Source: Sinorhizobium chiapasense (GTDB taxonomy: Bacteria > Pseudomonadota > Alphaproteobacteria > Rhizobiales > Rhizobiaceae). From it: DNA of 64,000 nt. The stretch is from NCBI RefSeq assembly GCF_036488675.1, contig NZ_CP133148.1:1736001-1800000 (forward strand), written 5' to 3'. Below the pieces are notes generated by a model that saw nothing but the letters and a program-made list of their open reading frames with translations, was not told where the DNA came from and did not search any database. This document shows positions 37,348-46,820 of this stretch, one piece after another (position 1 is the stretch's first letter; each line of letters starts with the position of its first letter). Made by a program: the position numbers and the translations under genes.

Positions 37348-38043
37348 TCAGGACGCCGTCAGGGTACGGGCTCCCTCCGGACCGGCGATGATCGCCAATG
37401 ACGCAATCCCGATAAACAGCCCGTGCTCAACCACCCCGGGGATGGCATTCAGCTCTGCCGCGAGCGCATCTGCATCAGGAATACGGCCAAAAGATGCATC
37501 GAGTATGAGGTGTCCCCCGTCGGTCATGAAGGGGCCGTCGCCCGATGCACGAACGACGATTTCGCCCGTCATTCCCATCCGGGACGCCACCTTCTCTATC
37601 GCCAGGCGCGTTGCGACCTGGCCGAACGGGTTTACCTCGATCGGCAGCTTGAAGGCGCCGAGTACGTCGACAACCTTCGATTCGTCGGCAATGACGATCA
37701 TCCGCTCAGAGGCGCTGGCGACGATTTTCTCACGCAGCAGCGCGCCGCCACCGCCTTTGATCAGCCTCAGCTTCCCATCGAGCTCGTCGGCACCGTCGAT
37801 CGTCAGATCCAGGTCCGGCAGTTCGTCGAGCGACTTCAACGGCACGCCGAGCTCGAGGCAAAGCCGGGCCGTGCGCTCGGACGTCGGCACCCCCACGATC
37901 TGGAAGCCCGACGCAACCTTTTCGGCGAGCAGCCGGACGAATTCTTCGGCAGTTGAACCGGTACCGATTCCAAGCCGCATGCCATTCTCGACATATTCAA
38001 GCGCTGCGGCTGCGGCCTTGATCTTCATTTGGCGGGCGTCCAT
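37348..38043 (-). CDS. rpiA: Ribose-5-phosphate isomerase A
   Basis: 231 residues from [17 protein letters not shown]. Motifs: [12 protein letters not shown] near residue 25 (phosphate loop), [29 protein letters not shown] segment near 80-105 carrying the catalytic Asp and Lys, and IADESK near 117. Interconverts ribose and ribulose 5-phosphate in the pentose phosphate pathway. The frame runs on 91 codons upstream without family similarity. Divergent from gph by 325 bases; it probably shares a transcript with the DUF2059 gene. Confidence 0.95.
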   Translation of the reverse strand: MDARQMKIKAAAAALEYVENGMRLGIGTGSTAEEFVRLLAEKVASGFQIVGVPTSERTARLCLELGVPLKSLDELPDLDLTIDGADELDGKLRLIKGGGGALLREKIVASASERMIVIADESKVVDVLGAFKLPIEVNPFGQVATRLAIEKVASRMGMTGEIVVRASGDGPFMTDGGHLILDASFGRIPDADALAAELNAIPGVVEHGLFIGIASLAIIAGPEGARTLTAS

Positions 38044-38368
38044 GCGCCACTCGCTCCCTCGTGATCGCTCAGATGGCGAGGCCAAGCAGGCCAGCCACTG
38101 TCCAATTTCCGCTGAGACACTTACACGCCCGTCGCCGCAAACAAAAGCCAAAATAAGAGCGCTTTGCCGGATTCCCGCGAGCAGCCTGCGCTGATGCGCA
38201 CCGTTGCATTCCTCGCCCACTTCGCTTACCCGAACAGCCAATGCATGTCGCCCAAGCGTGCACAGCGGTTTTGGGGCGACGACATGCATGGAAACAAAGC
38301 CGCAAGCGCGTTGCATGAAGGCGCATCAACGCGACGTGTCCCAGATTTCCGCCAACGCGAGGTCCCCA

Positions 38369-39052
38369 GTGTCTCCTCCCATTGTCGTCTTCGATCTCGA
38401 CGGTACGCTTGTCGACACCGCCCCGGATCTCGTCGCCAGCCTCAACCACGCAGTCACACAGGCTGGAGTCGAGCCTGTTACCTATGCGGACCTGACCCAT
38501 CTCGTCGGCCACGGCGCGCGGGCGATGATCGAGCGCACCTTCGCACTGCGCGGCAAGGCACTCAGCGAAGAGGACCTTGCTTGGCAGATGAAGGAGTTCG
38601 TGGATTTCTACCACGGCTCGATGCCGGGGGATTCGCTGCCGTATCCGGGCCTCGTCGCGGCACTCGATCGTCTGCAGGATGCCGGCCTTAAGCTCGCTGT
38701 CTGCACCAACAAACCGGAAGCGCTCGCAACGCGCCTTCTCGAAGGGCTTGGGCTGCTCGGCCGGTTCGCTGCCGTCGCCGGCGGCGACACTTTCGCGGTC
38801 CGCAAGCCGCATGCGGAACATCTGCTTTCGACGGTTGCCAATGCCGGCAGCATCGCCGAGCGCGCCGTAATGGTCGGCGACAGCCTCAACGACATCCTTG
38901 TTGCGAGAAACGCGTCAGTACCCTCGATTGCAGTGCCGTTCGGCTATTCCGACGTGCCGATCGAGAGCCTCGGTCCCGATCGCGTCATCCAGCATTTCGA
39001 CGAACTGACACCCCATCTGGTAGAAACGCTTCTTTCGCGAAAGCACAAATGA
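38369..39052 (+). CDS. gph: Phosphoglycolate phosphatase
   Basis: 227 residues from a GTG start. HAD-family motifs: DLDGTLVDTAPDL near residue 8 (nucleophile Asp), VCTNKPEALATRLL near 112 (motif II Thr), Lys in RKPHAEHL near 148 and GDSLNDILVARNA near 172 (acidic motif). Removes 2-phosphoglycolate. The GTG (VSPPIVVFDLDG) has GAGG about eight bases upstream; an ATG at 38315 would add 18 residues. The IS element lies just downstream and does not interrupt the gene. Confidence 0.92.
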   Translation: MSPPIVVFDLDGTLVDTAPDLVASLNHAVTQAGVEPVTYADLTHLVGHGARAMIERTFALRGKALSEEDLAWQMKEFVDFYHGSMPGDSLPYPGLVAALDRLQDAGLKLAVCTNKPEALATRLLEGLGLLGRFAAVAGGDTFAVRKPHAEHLLSTVANAGSIAERAVMVGDSLNDILVARNASVPSIAVPFGYSDVPIESLGPDRVIQHFDELTPHLVETLLSRKHK

Positions 39053-39138
39053 GAAAGGACCGCACTAAGGTCCGTACTCAATCATGGCTATGAATTTGCG
39101 TTGAAACGTGATTCTCTGTCGCGACGGAGAGGTGAACC

Positions 39139-39564
39139 ATGGCAAACGCGTTCTGGCTTGACGACGAACAATGGGCGGCGATCGAACCCTGCCTGCCGAA
39201 GAACCAGCCCGGCGCCCGGCGGGTCGATGACCGGCGTGTTCTCAGCGGCATCATTCATGTGTTGCAATCCGGCTGTCGCTGGCGGGACTGCCCGACTGTC
39301 TATGGTCCCTATACGACGGTCTACAACCGTTGGAACCGCTGGTCGCGGCGCAAGGTCTGGCGCGCCCTGTTCGAGGCGCTGTGCGCGGTCTCACCAAACG
39401 ACGACTTTCACGCCATCGATTCCACCACCGCCAAGGCCCATCGCGCCGCGGCCGGCGGAAAAGGGGGGCGGAGACGCAAGCCATCGGCCGCTCGCGCGGG
39501 GGCAGGAGCACGAAAATCCATGCGGTCTGCGACAGCCGTGGCAGAGCGATCGCCCTCGAAGTAA
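39139..39564 (+). CDS. IS5-family transposase, upstream frame (OrfA)
   Basis: 141 residues starting MANAFWLDDEQWAAIEPCLP, the DUF4096-type N-terminal DNA-binding region of IS427-group transposases (VLSGIIHVLQSGCRWRDCP). It contains the first catalytic Asp (FHAIDSTTAKAHRAA). After GGKGG the frame becomes unrelated Arg/Ala-rich sequence, so ribosomes must shift to OrfB at the A4G6 run (39459-39468) to make active enzyme. Ribosome site GGAGAGGTGAACC precedes the ATG. Confidence 0.88.
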   Translation: MANAFWLDDEQWAAIEPCLPKNQPGARRVDDRRVLSGIIHVLQSGCRWRDCPTVYGPYTTVYNRWNRWSRRKVWRALFEALCAVSPNDDFHAIDSTTAKAHRAAAGGKGGRRRKPSAARAGAGARKSMRSATAVAERSPSK

Positions 39565-39896
39565 CGCCCGGCCAGCGCGGCGATGTGCGCGTTGCCATCC
39601 CGTTGCTGGCGGCCTTGCCGCCGCCGCGCGTTTGTGCGGCCGATACCGCCTATGACGCCGACGGCTTACGCTCATTCCTGATCGAACGCGGCACCATCCC
39701 GGTCATTCCCAACAACCCCACCCGCAAGCGCCGCCATCCCTTCGATCGCACCGCTTACAAGCGGCGCAACCTCGTCGAACGGAGGTTCTGCAGGCTCAAG
39801 GACTGGCGGCGCATCGCCACCCGCTACGACAAGCTCGCGCGAAACTTCATTGCCGCTGTCCAACTCGCCGCAACAATCATCTGGTGGGCTGATTGA
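39330..39896 (+). CDS. IS5-family transposase, downstream frame (OrfB, DDE domain)
   Basis: The useful part begins near residue 46 (QAIGRSRGGRSTKIHAVCDS) in the -1 frame relative to OrfA. It carries the second catalytic Asp (AADTAYDADGLR) and the Glu with its signature RRNLVERRFCRLKDWRRIAT, then the family end FIAAVQLAATIIWW. With OrfA it completes the DDE triad, so the transposase looks intact and possibly active through -1 frameshifting. The formal start at 39330 is probably not used. Confidence 0.86.
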   Translation: MEPLVAAQGLARPVRGAVRGLTKRRLSRHRFHHRQGPSRRGRRKRGAETQAIGRSRGGRSTKIHAVCDSRGRAIALEVTPGQRGDVRVAIPLLAALPPPRVCAADTAYDADGLRSFLIERGTIPVIPNNPTRKRRHPFDRTAYKRRNLVERRFCRLKDWRRIATRYDKLARNFIAAVQLAATIIWWAD

Positions 39897-39904
39897 GTCC
39901 AGAC

Positions 39905-40015
39905 GCTAGAGCGCTGTGCGTCCTTTCGGACGCACAAAAAGTCGCTGTAGCACTTTGAATATTGCTGCATGTTTTTGTCCTTAAATCGGCTCCGATTTAA
40001 GGAAACATGCAGTAG
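39905..40015 (+). repeat. Intergenic mosaic palindrome, copy 8
   Basis: GCTAGAGCGCTGTGCGTCC...AGTCGCTGTAGCACTTTG and TTGCTGCATGTTTTTGTCC...ATTTAAGGAAACATGCAGTAG. Lies at the 3' end of the L,D-transpeptidase gene and abuts the IS element. Confidence 0.9.
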
Positions 40016-40027
40016 CGGCCCTTTCCT

Positions 40028-41926
40028 TTATCCCTCGGCGCGGCGAGCGTTGCGCGTCGCCTCCAATGCCCGGTCCATGTACATGTCGCGGTCATAGACG
40101 TCGTCGAAGTATTCTACGGCACCGGTCTTGTTCGGCCATGCGGTAAAATAGGAAACATAGACCGGCACCTTCTGCGGCACCTGCAAGGCCTTGTTGCTGC
40201 CGCTCGCTATTTGTTTGCCGACTTCGTCAATGCTCGTACCAAGAACCGCAGCGGCCATGCGGCGCGGATCGGCGAGGCGCACGCAGCCGTGGCTGAGCGC
40301 CCGCTGGTCGCGCTTGAAAAAGCTCTTCGACGGCGTGTCATGCATGTAGATCGCATGGGCGTTCGGGAAGAGGATCTTGAGTTCGCCAAGCGCGTTGTCG
40401 CTGCTCGGTGGCTGGCGCACCGCGACCGAGGAGGTCGATCCGTACCAGTTGACGGCGGACGACGACACGACGCGGCCACCGACCTCGACCTGATACCCCA
40501 TGCGGTCGAGATAGCCGGGATCGCTTCTGAGCTTCGGCAGCATCTCGTTGACGATGATCGACTGCGGCACGCCCCAGTAGGGATTGACCTCGACCGTCTG
40601 GATCTCGTCCTGGAAAAAATAGGTCTGGTTCGTCTTCGAGCCGACGACCACGCGCATGGAGAACTGCTCCACGCCCTGGTCCGTATAGGAGGCCGTGAAA
40701 GCGGGCTGGTTGATGAAGACGTAGCGGCTGCCCAATCCATCCGGCAGCCAGCGCGCCTGCTCCATCGCGATTTCAATCTTGTTGATCTTGCCGGCGGTGG
40801 TGTCGCCACCCGTCAGCACACGGATCGAGGCCTGGCCGACGACGCCATCGGCCTTCAGACCGTGTTCCTTCTGGAAGGCCTCGACGACGGAAACCAGCTC
40901 GGGCGTATAGTCCGGCGTTCCCTGGTAGCTCGCGAGCACGACGGCGTGCTCGGTTTTCAGCGATTCGGACGCCTTGAGCTTGATACCGGCGATGACGTTG
41001 GCGAGCTCCGGATTGCTCTCGCCGGGTTTCAGCAGCGTACCCGGGGCGATTTCCACACGCGGGGTCGCATCCGTCTGCGCGTGCAGGCGTTCCAGTTCTG
41101 TCTTGAGGGCCAGGAATTGCGCACTCTTGGGGTTCTGGCTTTCGATGAGTGCCGCAACGTCGTCGCTTGCCGCCATCTTGTCGAGGAATGCGAAGAGGTC
41201 GACGCTCTTGCGCTTGAAGTCGTGATAACCCGAGATCTTGTTCGGGTCGATGCGGCCGCGCACCGTATCCTGAACATAGGTCAGCGTCGCGACCGACATC
41301 GCTATTTCAAACTGCACGAGTTCCTTTTCGCGGGCGATCATGTCGCCTCGATCGAAGGTGTCGGACGGTACCCGAACCGCATAGTCCTGCGGATCGAGGC
41401 CGACCTTCGCGGCTTGCGCGAGTACCGCAAGGGCCGACTTGGCGTGCACGCTGACGCCGCTGCCATCGATCCACACGAAATCCGTCCGGGCGCCATAGTA
41501 GTTCTCAACCGCCTTTGCGACGTTGTCCGTGGCGCGGACTTTGATTTCGGGGAGAAACTGCCTCGCATCCGAAAGCGGCGGGCGCAGCATCGGCGGCAAG
41601 GCGCCGTTTTGCACTGAACCGGTCACGATAGGATCGAGCAGGTGGTCCGTGGCGATCCGGCGCAGCGGCTCGGCCTTGTAGGTGTAGTACCGCGGCCCGG
41701 TGACGCGCGGCGGCTTTGCGGCGGTTCTCGGATCGATCTGCTGCGGGACCATCATGCCCATGCCCGGCAGCGGCTGGCCACGCTGGATGTGCTCTGGCGA
41801 CGTTCGTTTCTTGCCGCCACGGATGAAGTCCATGAGGGTGAGCGCCGATGCCGGCCGTACATCCATGGTTGCAATCGCGCACCCGCTCATGAGCGCCACA
41901 ATCGCTGCCGATCTGATAATTTTCAT
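40028..41926 (-). CDS. L,D-transpeptidase family protein (YcbB/LdtD type)
   Basis: 632 residues. An N-terminal signal/lipobox-like segment (MKIIRSAAIVALMSGCA) sends it to the periplasm. Then a helical region (about 130-330), a peptidoglycan-binding repeat (about 340-375: VVEAFQKEHGLKADGVVGQASI) and a YkuD catalytic domain (about 410-575) with catalytic Cys548 in ALSHGCVRLADP. Such enzymes make 3-3 cross-links in peptidoglycan or link envelope proteins to it, as is common in rhizobia. The long fumC-side gap upstream should hold its promoter. Confidence 0.92.
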   Translation of the reverse strand: MKIIRSAAIVALMSGCAIATMDVRPASALTLMDFIRGGKKRTSPEHIQRGQPLPGMGMMVPQQIDPRTAAKPPRVTGPRYYTYKAEPLRRIATDHLLDPIVTGSVQNGALPPMLRPPLSDARQFLPEIKVRATDNVAKAVENYYGARTDFVWIDGSGVSVHAKSALAVLAQAAKVGLDPQDYAVRVPSDTFDRGDMIAREKELVQFEIAMSVATLTYVQDTVRGRIDPNKISGYHDFKRKSVDLFAFLDKMAASDDVAALIESQNPKSAQFLALKTELERLHAQTDATPRVEIAPGTLLKPGESNPELANVIAGIKLKASESLKTEHAVVLASYQGTPDYTPELVSVVEAFQKEHGLKADGVVGQASIRVLTGGDTTAGKINKIEIAMEQARWLPDGLGSRYVFINQPAFTASYTDQGVEQFSMRVVVGSKTNQTYFFQDEIQTVEVNPYWGVPQSIIVNEMLPKLRSDPGYLDRMGYQVEVGGRVVSSSAVNWYGSTSSVAVRQPPSSDNALGELKILFPNAHAIYMHDTPSKSFFKRDQRALSHGCVRLADPRRMAAAVLGTSIDEVGKQIASGSNKALQVPQKVPVYVSYFTAWPNKTGAVEYFDDVYDRDMYMDRALEATRNARRAEG

Positions 41927-42425
41927 AAGAACAAAGATCCCCGTCTTGCGTTGTCGCCGAATTCGACCGCTGCCAGATTCTCGCCACGCCCTCGTGCTCC
42001 ACGACTTATAGAAAAGGATGGTGAATGAAAAGGAAACGGCCTGCCTTCCCTCGGCCGAAACCTGTCACAAAACACCTCATTCGAAGGCTGCGTGAAGCGT
42101 CTTAAAAAATTGATTCGTATTTGTTTTGCGCCCGTAGCGCTTGCATCGGTGTTTCCCGGGTTACAATTTGTCCGGCAAGAGGAAAACGCGCAATGTGACG
42201 GAAAGGTCACAACTCCCACGGTTGCAGGCCCCACGGATCAGCGCAAGCAGATCGTATGCCGCGCTGCAACAATTCAAACGATTGTAGGCGCGGCCGTAGC
42301 TTTGCGGGCCTTTACAAGCTTGTGTGACCGGGGCAGAGAGGTGCCCGGCACCGGGGCGTAACGACCGGCTGAGACAACGTTTCTCGCCTCGGCTTGATGA
42401 ACCGCAGACGAAGGCAGGTATCACG
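41927..42425. other. Divergent promoter region of the L,D-transpeptidase gene and fumC
   Basis: 499 bases, less GC-rich around 42095-42180 (CTTAAAAAATTGATTCG, GGTTACAATTTG), likely regulatory. An 89-codon frame at 42092-42361 with a basic, then hydrophobic start was considered and not accepted. No repeat or riboswitch is recognised. Confidence 0.5.
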
Positions 42426-43817
42426 ATGACATCGACCCGCACGGAAACAGATACGTTCGGCCCCATTGAGGTGGCGAGCGACCGCTATTGGGGCGCCCAG
42501 GCGCAACGCTCGCTCGGGAACTTCAGAATCGGCTGGGAAAAGCAGCCTGTCGCGATCGTCAGGGCCCTCGGCATCGTCAAGCAGGCAGCGGCACGCGCCA
42601 ACATGGCGCTCGGTCGCCTCGACTCCGCGGTTGGCGATTCGATCGTCAAGGCGGCGCAGGAGGTCATCGACGGCAAGCTCAACGATCACTTCCCGCTCGT
42701 CGTCTGGCAGACCGGTTCGGGCACACAGTCGAACATGAATGCGAACGAGGTCATTTCCAACCGGGCGATCGAACTGCTCGGCGGCGTCATGGGCTCGAAG
42801 AAGCCCGTTCATCCGAACGACCATGTGAACATGAGCCAGTCGTCGAACGACACCTATCCGACGGCCATGCACATCGCCTGCGCCGAGCGCGTGACCCATG
42901 ATCTGCTGCCGGCGCTGAAGCACCTGCACAAGGCGCTCGAAGAAAAGGTGAAGGCGTTCGACCACATCATCAAGATCGGCCGCACCCACACGCAGGACGC
43001 AACGCCGCTGACGCTCGGCCAGGAATTTTCGGGCTATGCCGCGCAGGTTGCGTCCTCGATCAAGCGCATCGAGATGACCCTGCCCGGCCTCTGCGAACTT
43101 GCCCAGGGCGGCACTGCCGTCGGCACCGGTCTCAACGCGCCGATCGGCTTTGCCGAGAAGGTTGCTGAGGAGATCGCCGGCATTACCGGCATCGCTTTCA
43201 CTTCGGCGCCGAACAAGTTCGAGGCGCTGGCGGCTCACGATTCGATGGTCTTCAGCCACGGCGCGATCAACGCCACGGCAGCCGCACTCTTCAAGATTGC
43301 CAACGACATCCGCTTCCTCGGCTCCGGACCGCGCTCCGGCCTCGGCGAACTGGCGCTGCCGGAAAACGAGCCGGGCTCGTCGATCATGCCGGGCAAGGTC
43401 AATCCGACTCAGTGCGAAGCGCTGACTCAGGTCTGCGTCCAGGTGTTCGGCAACCACGCGGCGCTTACCTTCGCCGGCAGCCAGGGTCATTTCGAGCTCA
43501 ACGTCTACAATCCGCTGATGGCCTACAACTTCCTTCAGTCGGTACAGCTTCTCGCCGACGCGGCGGTCTCCTTTACCGACAACTGCGTCGTCGGCATCGA
43601 GGCGCGCGAGGACAACATCAAGGCGGCGCTCGACCGCTCGCTGATGCTCGTCACCGCGCTGGCGCCGAAGATCGGCTACGACAATGCCGCGAAGATCGCC
43701 AAGACCGCGCACAAGAACGGCACGACGCTGCGCGAGGAAGCCGTCGGCGGCGGTTATGTGACGAACGAGGAGTTCGACGCGATCGTTCGCCCGGAAACGA
43801 TGATCGGCCCTGCCTGA
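42426..43817 (+). CDS. fumC: Class II fumarate hydratase
   Basis: 463 residues from [19 protein letters not shown]. Superfamily motifs: [13 protein letters not shown] near residue 140, [18 protein letters not shown] near 188 (with the catalytic His), and the mobile loop signature [15 protein letters not shown] near 318 with the catalytic Ser. It is the oxygen-stable, cluster-free fumarase of the TCA cycle. The frame opens 102 bases upstream, but the ATG at 42426 gives the family N-terminus. Followed by a GC-rich hairpin and a mosaic repeat. Confidence 0.96.
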   Translation: MTSTRTETDTFGPIEVASDRYWGAQAQRSLGNFRIGWEKQPVAIVRALGIVKQAAARANMALGRLDSAVGDSIVKAAQEVIDGKLNDHFPLVVWQTGSGTQSNMNANEVISNRAIELLGGVMGSKKPVHPNDHVNMSQSSNDTYPTAMHIACAERVTHDLLPALKHLHKALEEKVKAFDHIIKIGRTHTQDATPLTLGQEFSGYAAQVASSIKRIEMTLPGLCELAQGGTAVGTGLNAPIGFAEKVAEEIAGITGIAFTSAPNKFEALAAHDSMVFSHGAINATAAALFKIANDIRFLGSGPRSGLGELALPENEPGSSIMPGKVNPTQCEALTQVCVQVFGNHAALTFAGSQGHFELNVYNPLMAYNFLQSVQLLADAAVSFTDNCVVGIEAREDNIKAALDRSLMLVTALAPKIGYDNAAKIAKTAHKNGTTLREEAVGGGYVTNEEFDAIVRPETMIGPA

Positions 43818-43828
43818 TCGATCTCGAT

Positions 43829-43858
43829 TGCCGCGGCGCGATCACCGGCGCCGCGGCA
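43829..43858 (+). terminator. GC-rich hairpin after fumC
   Basis: TGCCGCGGCGC (43829-43839) pairs with GCGCCGCGGCA (43848-43858), 8-base loop, followed by CACTCG without a T run; a probable but not classical terminator. Confidence 0.6.
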
Positions 43859-43872
43859 CACTCGTCGTCGCC

Positions 43873-43969
43873 ATTTCCTTAAATCGCAGCCGATTTAAGG
43901 ATAAAACATGCAGCAACTCGAAGCGCTACAGCATGCTTTGCGCGTCTGATAGGACGCGCGGCGCTGTAG
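43873..43969 (-). repeat. Intergenic mosaic palindrome, copy 9
   Basis: ATTTCCTTAAATCGCAGCCG...GATAAAACATGCAGCAA and CGAAGCGCTACAGCATGC...GGACGCGCGGCGCTGTAG. Lies between fumC and the GGDEF gene. Confidence 0.86.
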
Positions 43970-44092
43970 GCGTATCAGCCCGAAATTGGTCGAATTGTAT
44001 CGATGCGCTCAAGCAATTGTTAAGACTTCACAAATCATTTCTCCCTAAAAATTGCCAGACTTTAGAATTGGATAAATAAAGGAGGTTTGCAT

Positions 44093-45163
44093 ATGCAAAC
44101 GGCAACCTCGAATAAGGCGCCGGCGCCGGATATCGCCGCGCAGATCACCCACGCCATGCGGATGATGGGGGTGGCGCCAATACCGCGCAATTACGAGCTT
44201 TATTACGAGGCCTACCTCGGTTCGAATCCGCAACTGTCCAAGGAGCTTGCGGCGCTTGGAAGCCGGGCGACACAGGAAGAGCTCGACGCGATCGGCGCAC
44301 AATATTTCAGCCACATTCACCGCCCGAGCGGCATCGAGCGGGCTCACAACACGCTTGCGGCCAAGCTGAGCGAGCTCGTCAACCTCTTGAAGGACGAGCA
44401 ATACGCGCTCGAGAACTACAACAAGGTTCTCGATGAAGCCTATCTCAACATGACCAGCAAGAGCGCCGCGAGCGCCGACATTCTGCGCCACGCCATCGGC
44501 ATCCTGACCGAAGCGACCGTCGATACGATGAACCAGGGCAAGGAGCGCGTTCAGAGCGTCGTCCAGAAATCCTTCGAGATGGAGGTAATCCGGCAGGAGC
44601 TCGATGAATACAAGCGCATCGCCAACACCGATTCCCTGACGCGCCTCGCCAACCGGCGGGCCTTTGATGATGCCCTGGCCGCCGTCTACAACAGCGAACA
44701 TCGAGTCAACTTCACCGGCCTGCTCGTCGCCGATATCGACCATTTCAAGAAGGTCAATGATACGTTCGGTCATCCGGTCGGCGACAAGATTCTTACCAGC
44801 GTCGGCAGTGTCATCAGAGCGAACTTACGCCGGGATGCGTTCGTCGCGCGCACCGGCGGCGAGGAATTTGCCGTCATTCTCAATGATATCACGCAGGAGG
44901 AATGCCTCCAGGCGGCCGACCGGATCCGCACCGTGCTTGCCGGCACCCCCTTCAAGAACTCCAAGACGGGCGTCAACTACGGCCCGATCACCCTATCCGT
45001 CGGCGTTTGCATGGCGACCGAGGCGGACGATCCGGTCGATCTTTACAACAAGGCCGATGTGGCCCTCTATTCTGCCAAGAATGCCGGCCGAAACCGGACG
45101 GTCCTCTTCGAGGAGGGAATGCGCAAGGATTCCGGTCGCAACTGGCTGATCTATCGGCGATAG
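44093..45163 (+). CDS. GGDEF-domain diguanylate cyclase
   Basis: 356 residues from an ATG with a strong AAAGGAGG seven bases upstream. A helical N-terminal part (about 10-165, no membrane segment) precedes a GGDEF domain (about 190-345) with DPLTGLANRR-like TDSLTRLANRRAF, DIDHFKKVND and active-site GGEEF at residue 255. It should make c-di-GMP from two GTP in the cytoplasm. The residue three before the expected I-site Asp is Leu rather than Arg (NLRRDAFVART), so product inhibition may be absent. Neighbours give no clue to its input signal. Confidence 0.92.
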   Translation: MQTATSNKAPAPDIAAQITHAMRMMGVAPIPRNYELYYEAYLGSNPQLSKELAALGSRATQEELDAIGAQYFSHIHRPSGIERAHNTLAAKLSELVNLLKDEQYALENYNKVLDEAYLNMTSKSAASADILRHAIGILTEATVDTMNQGKERVQSVVQKSFEMEVIRQELDEYKRIANTDSLTRLANRRAFDDALAAVYNSEHRVNFTGLLVADIDHFKKVNDTFGHPVGDKILTSVGSVIRANLRRDAFVARTGGEEFAVILNDITQEECLQAADRIRTVLAGTPFKNSKTGVNYGPITLSVGVCMATEADDPVDLYNKADVALYSAKNAGRNRTVLFEEGMRKDSGRNWLIYRR

Positions 45164-45207
45164 GCACCGCCCGCAGTGTCGCCTGTTGCCAGAAGGATCG
45201 GCAGCGC

Positions 45208-45816
45208 CTACCACATCGTCTTGGCGGCGCGCCCGGGCCATTCCCGGTCGTAGGTTTCGTTGTCGAAATCTGCCTTGGCGGCTTTCAGCAGCGCGCCGGG
45301 GGTCGGCAACGACGCCGGATCGACGAAGCGATCCGAGCTCCAGAGCTGCGAACGGATGAGCGCCCGCGCGCACTGGAAATAAACCTCTCCGATTGTGATC
45401 ACGATAACGCTGCGCGGATGCTTGCCGTCGACCTCGAACGAGCCTGTGAGCGTCGGATCGACACTGACGACCGCTGTGCCGTTGATGCGCATAGTCGTAT
45501 TCGATCCGGGAACGAGGAACAGCAGCGCCACCCTCGGATCGCGGACAATGTTGGCAAGCGAATCGACGCGGTTGTTGCCACGCCAGTCGGGCATCAGTAC
45601 AGTCCTGTCGCCCGCGACCCGGACGACACAATGATCGTCGCCACGTGGAGAGCAATCGAGCCCCTCGGGCCCGACGGTCGCGAGCGCAGCAAAAGGCGAT
45701 GCCTCGATCATCTGCCGGTATTCCACCGTCAGTGCCTTCGTCACTTTGACGATCGACGCGTCGCTCGTCTCGCCGTAAAGCGCCTTCAGTTCCTCGACCG
45801 TGCCGATGACTGTCAT
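45208..45816 (-). CDS. Pyridoxamine 5'-phosphate oxidase-like FMN-binding protein
   Basis: 202 residues from MTVIGTVEELKALYGE; GGAGG six bases upstream fixes the start, 39 bases inside the open frame. The split-barrel flavin fold is suggested by FAALATVGPEGLDCSPRGD near residue 41, PDWRGNNRVDSLANI near 76 and VALLFLVPGSNTTMRING near 97. The group is the MSMEG_1061-type PPOX proteins. Likely an FMN or F420-like reductase of unknown substrate; it follows the alpha/beta hydrolase gene by 67 bases in the same direction. Confidence 0.85.
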   Translation of the reverse strand: MTVIGTVEELKALYGETSDASIVKVTKALTVEYRQMIEASPFAALATVGPEGLDCSPRGDDHCVVRVAGDRTVLMPDWRGNNRVDSLANIVRDPRVALLFLVPGSNTTMRINGTAVVSVDPTLTGSFEVDGKHPRSVIVITIGEVYFQCARALIRSQLWSSDRFVDPASLPTPGALLKAAKADFDNETYDREWPGRAAKTMW

Positions 45817-45883
45817 TCCATCCTCCGTGACGCCTGCTCTTGCATGCGCTTTCAACGGATAGCATGACGTCTTGATGACAGCA

Positions 45884-46801
45884 TCAGGCGATTCTTCTCA
45901 AGTGAGCAGCTTTCCTGCCTTCGCCAAGGAAGGACTTGATCCTGTCAATGACCGGTTCGGCGGACACGATGCGGCGATGGCCGAAACCGTTTGCCCAGTA
46001 CAACTCGACGTTCGGCCCGGCCGTGTCGTAGCGGCGGGCGTGGCTGGCGGAAACCTCCTTGTCGTCCTCCGCGTGGATGACGAGCACCGGCCTTCGCAGC
46101 ATGCCGAGAATGCGGGCTGCGTCAAAGCCATCGACCGGGCGACCGGAGAGGCGTTCGACCATGCCCTCGAAGGCGGCCTGGGCGGCCGGCGCAAGAGCCA
46201 TCATCTTGCCGAAACCCTTGAAGAGCCAGGTCATTTCGCTCGGCGCGCCGATCAGCACCAGTTTTCCAGGCACCCGCGCAGGCACATCGCAGACGACGGC
46301 GCCCGCCGCGCAGGCGAGGCTCGCGCCGCCGAAGGAATGGCCGATTGCGACGTCGAATCCATCGAAGTGGCGCCAGGCCGCATCGATCGCCCTCACCGCC
46401 TGCGGCATCGTCAGCGACCGTCCCGGCGAAGCGCCGTGCCCCGGCCAGTCGAGCGCAACCACCTCCGCACCGGCAGCAAGCAGGCCATCGATCAAGGTCG
46501 CGAGATAGTCGCTGCGCGATCCCCAGCCGTGGGCGAGCAGGATACGCGGGCCTTCAGCGCCTGGGCGCCGCGGGAAATGATGCGCGACAAACCAGCCACC
46601 GGCGAAGGACAGGGTGACCTTTTGCGAGCGCTCCATCGTCGACACCGCCGCCTTCAGCAAGGCTGCTTCCTTGGCGCTTTTCGGCTTGCGGCTCGGTGTG
46701 AGACAGAAGATCCTGAAAGCGAGCCTGCCGGCAGCTTCGGCGGAGACGGCAGACACGGCTTTCAGCGCGGGACGGATGACCTTGACTCCGAGGGACGCCA
46801 T
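45884..46801 (-). CDS. Alpha/beta hydrolase
   Basis: 305 residues. Oxyanion segment LLAHGWGSRSDY near residue 89, nucleophile elbow GHSFGGASLA near 154, an acid in HAEDDKEVSA near 245, and the catalytic His in GFGHRRIVS near 273. A lid of about 60 residues lies between. An N-terminal basic/hydrophobic segment (1-30) is not a clear signal peptide. Esterase or lactonase-like; substrate unknown. Divergent from a MarR regulator across 47 bases containing palindromes, hence probably regulated by it. Confidence 0.87.
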   Translation of the reverse strand: MASLGVKVIRPALKAVSAVSAEAAGRLAFRIFCLTPSRKPKSAKEAALLKAAVSTMERSQKVTLSFAGGWFVAHHFPRRPGAEGPRILLAHGWGSRSDYLATLIDGLLAAGAEVVALDWPGHGASPGRSLTMPQAVRAIDAAWRHFDGFDVAIGHSFGGASLACAAGAVVCDVPARVPGKLVLIGAPSEMTWLFKGFGKMMALAPAAQAAFEGMVERLSGRPVDGFDAARILGMLRRPVLVIHAEDDKEVSASHARRYDTAGPNVELYWANGFGHRRIVSAEPVIDRIKSFLGEGRKAAHLRRIA

Positions 46802-46820
46802 AGTGAAACTCTCTTGAAAC

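Larger units (their letters stand above)
39070..39904 (+). mobile_element. IS5-family (IS427-type) insertion sequence, about 835 bases
   Basis: Ends are marked by inverted repeats: left GTCCGTACTCAATCA (39070-39084) against right GTCTGGACTCAATCA read on the minus strand (39904-39890), 13 of 15 matching. Two overlapping transposase frames with a slippery A4G6 run fill it. Target duplication is unclear (CTA occurs on both sides but does not fit the ends exactly). It is inserted between gph and a mosaic repeat and breaks no gene. Confidence 0.88.

Noticed and set aside
42092..42361. 89-codon frame with a basic and hydrophobic N-terminus
   Set aside because: GTG start without ribosome site, no cleavage pattern or family, and it lies in the promoter region of fumC.
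43970..44092. CtrA-like TTAA half-site before the GGDEF gene
   Set aside because: The second half-site at the right spacing is missing.
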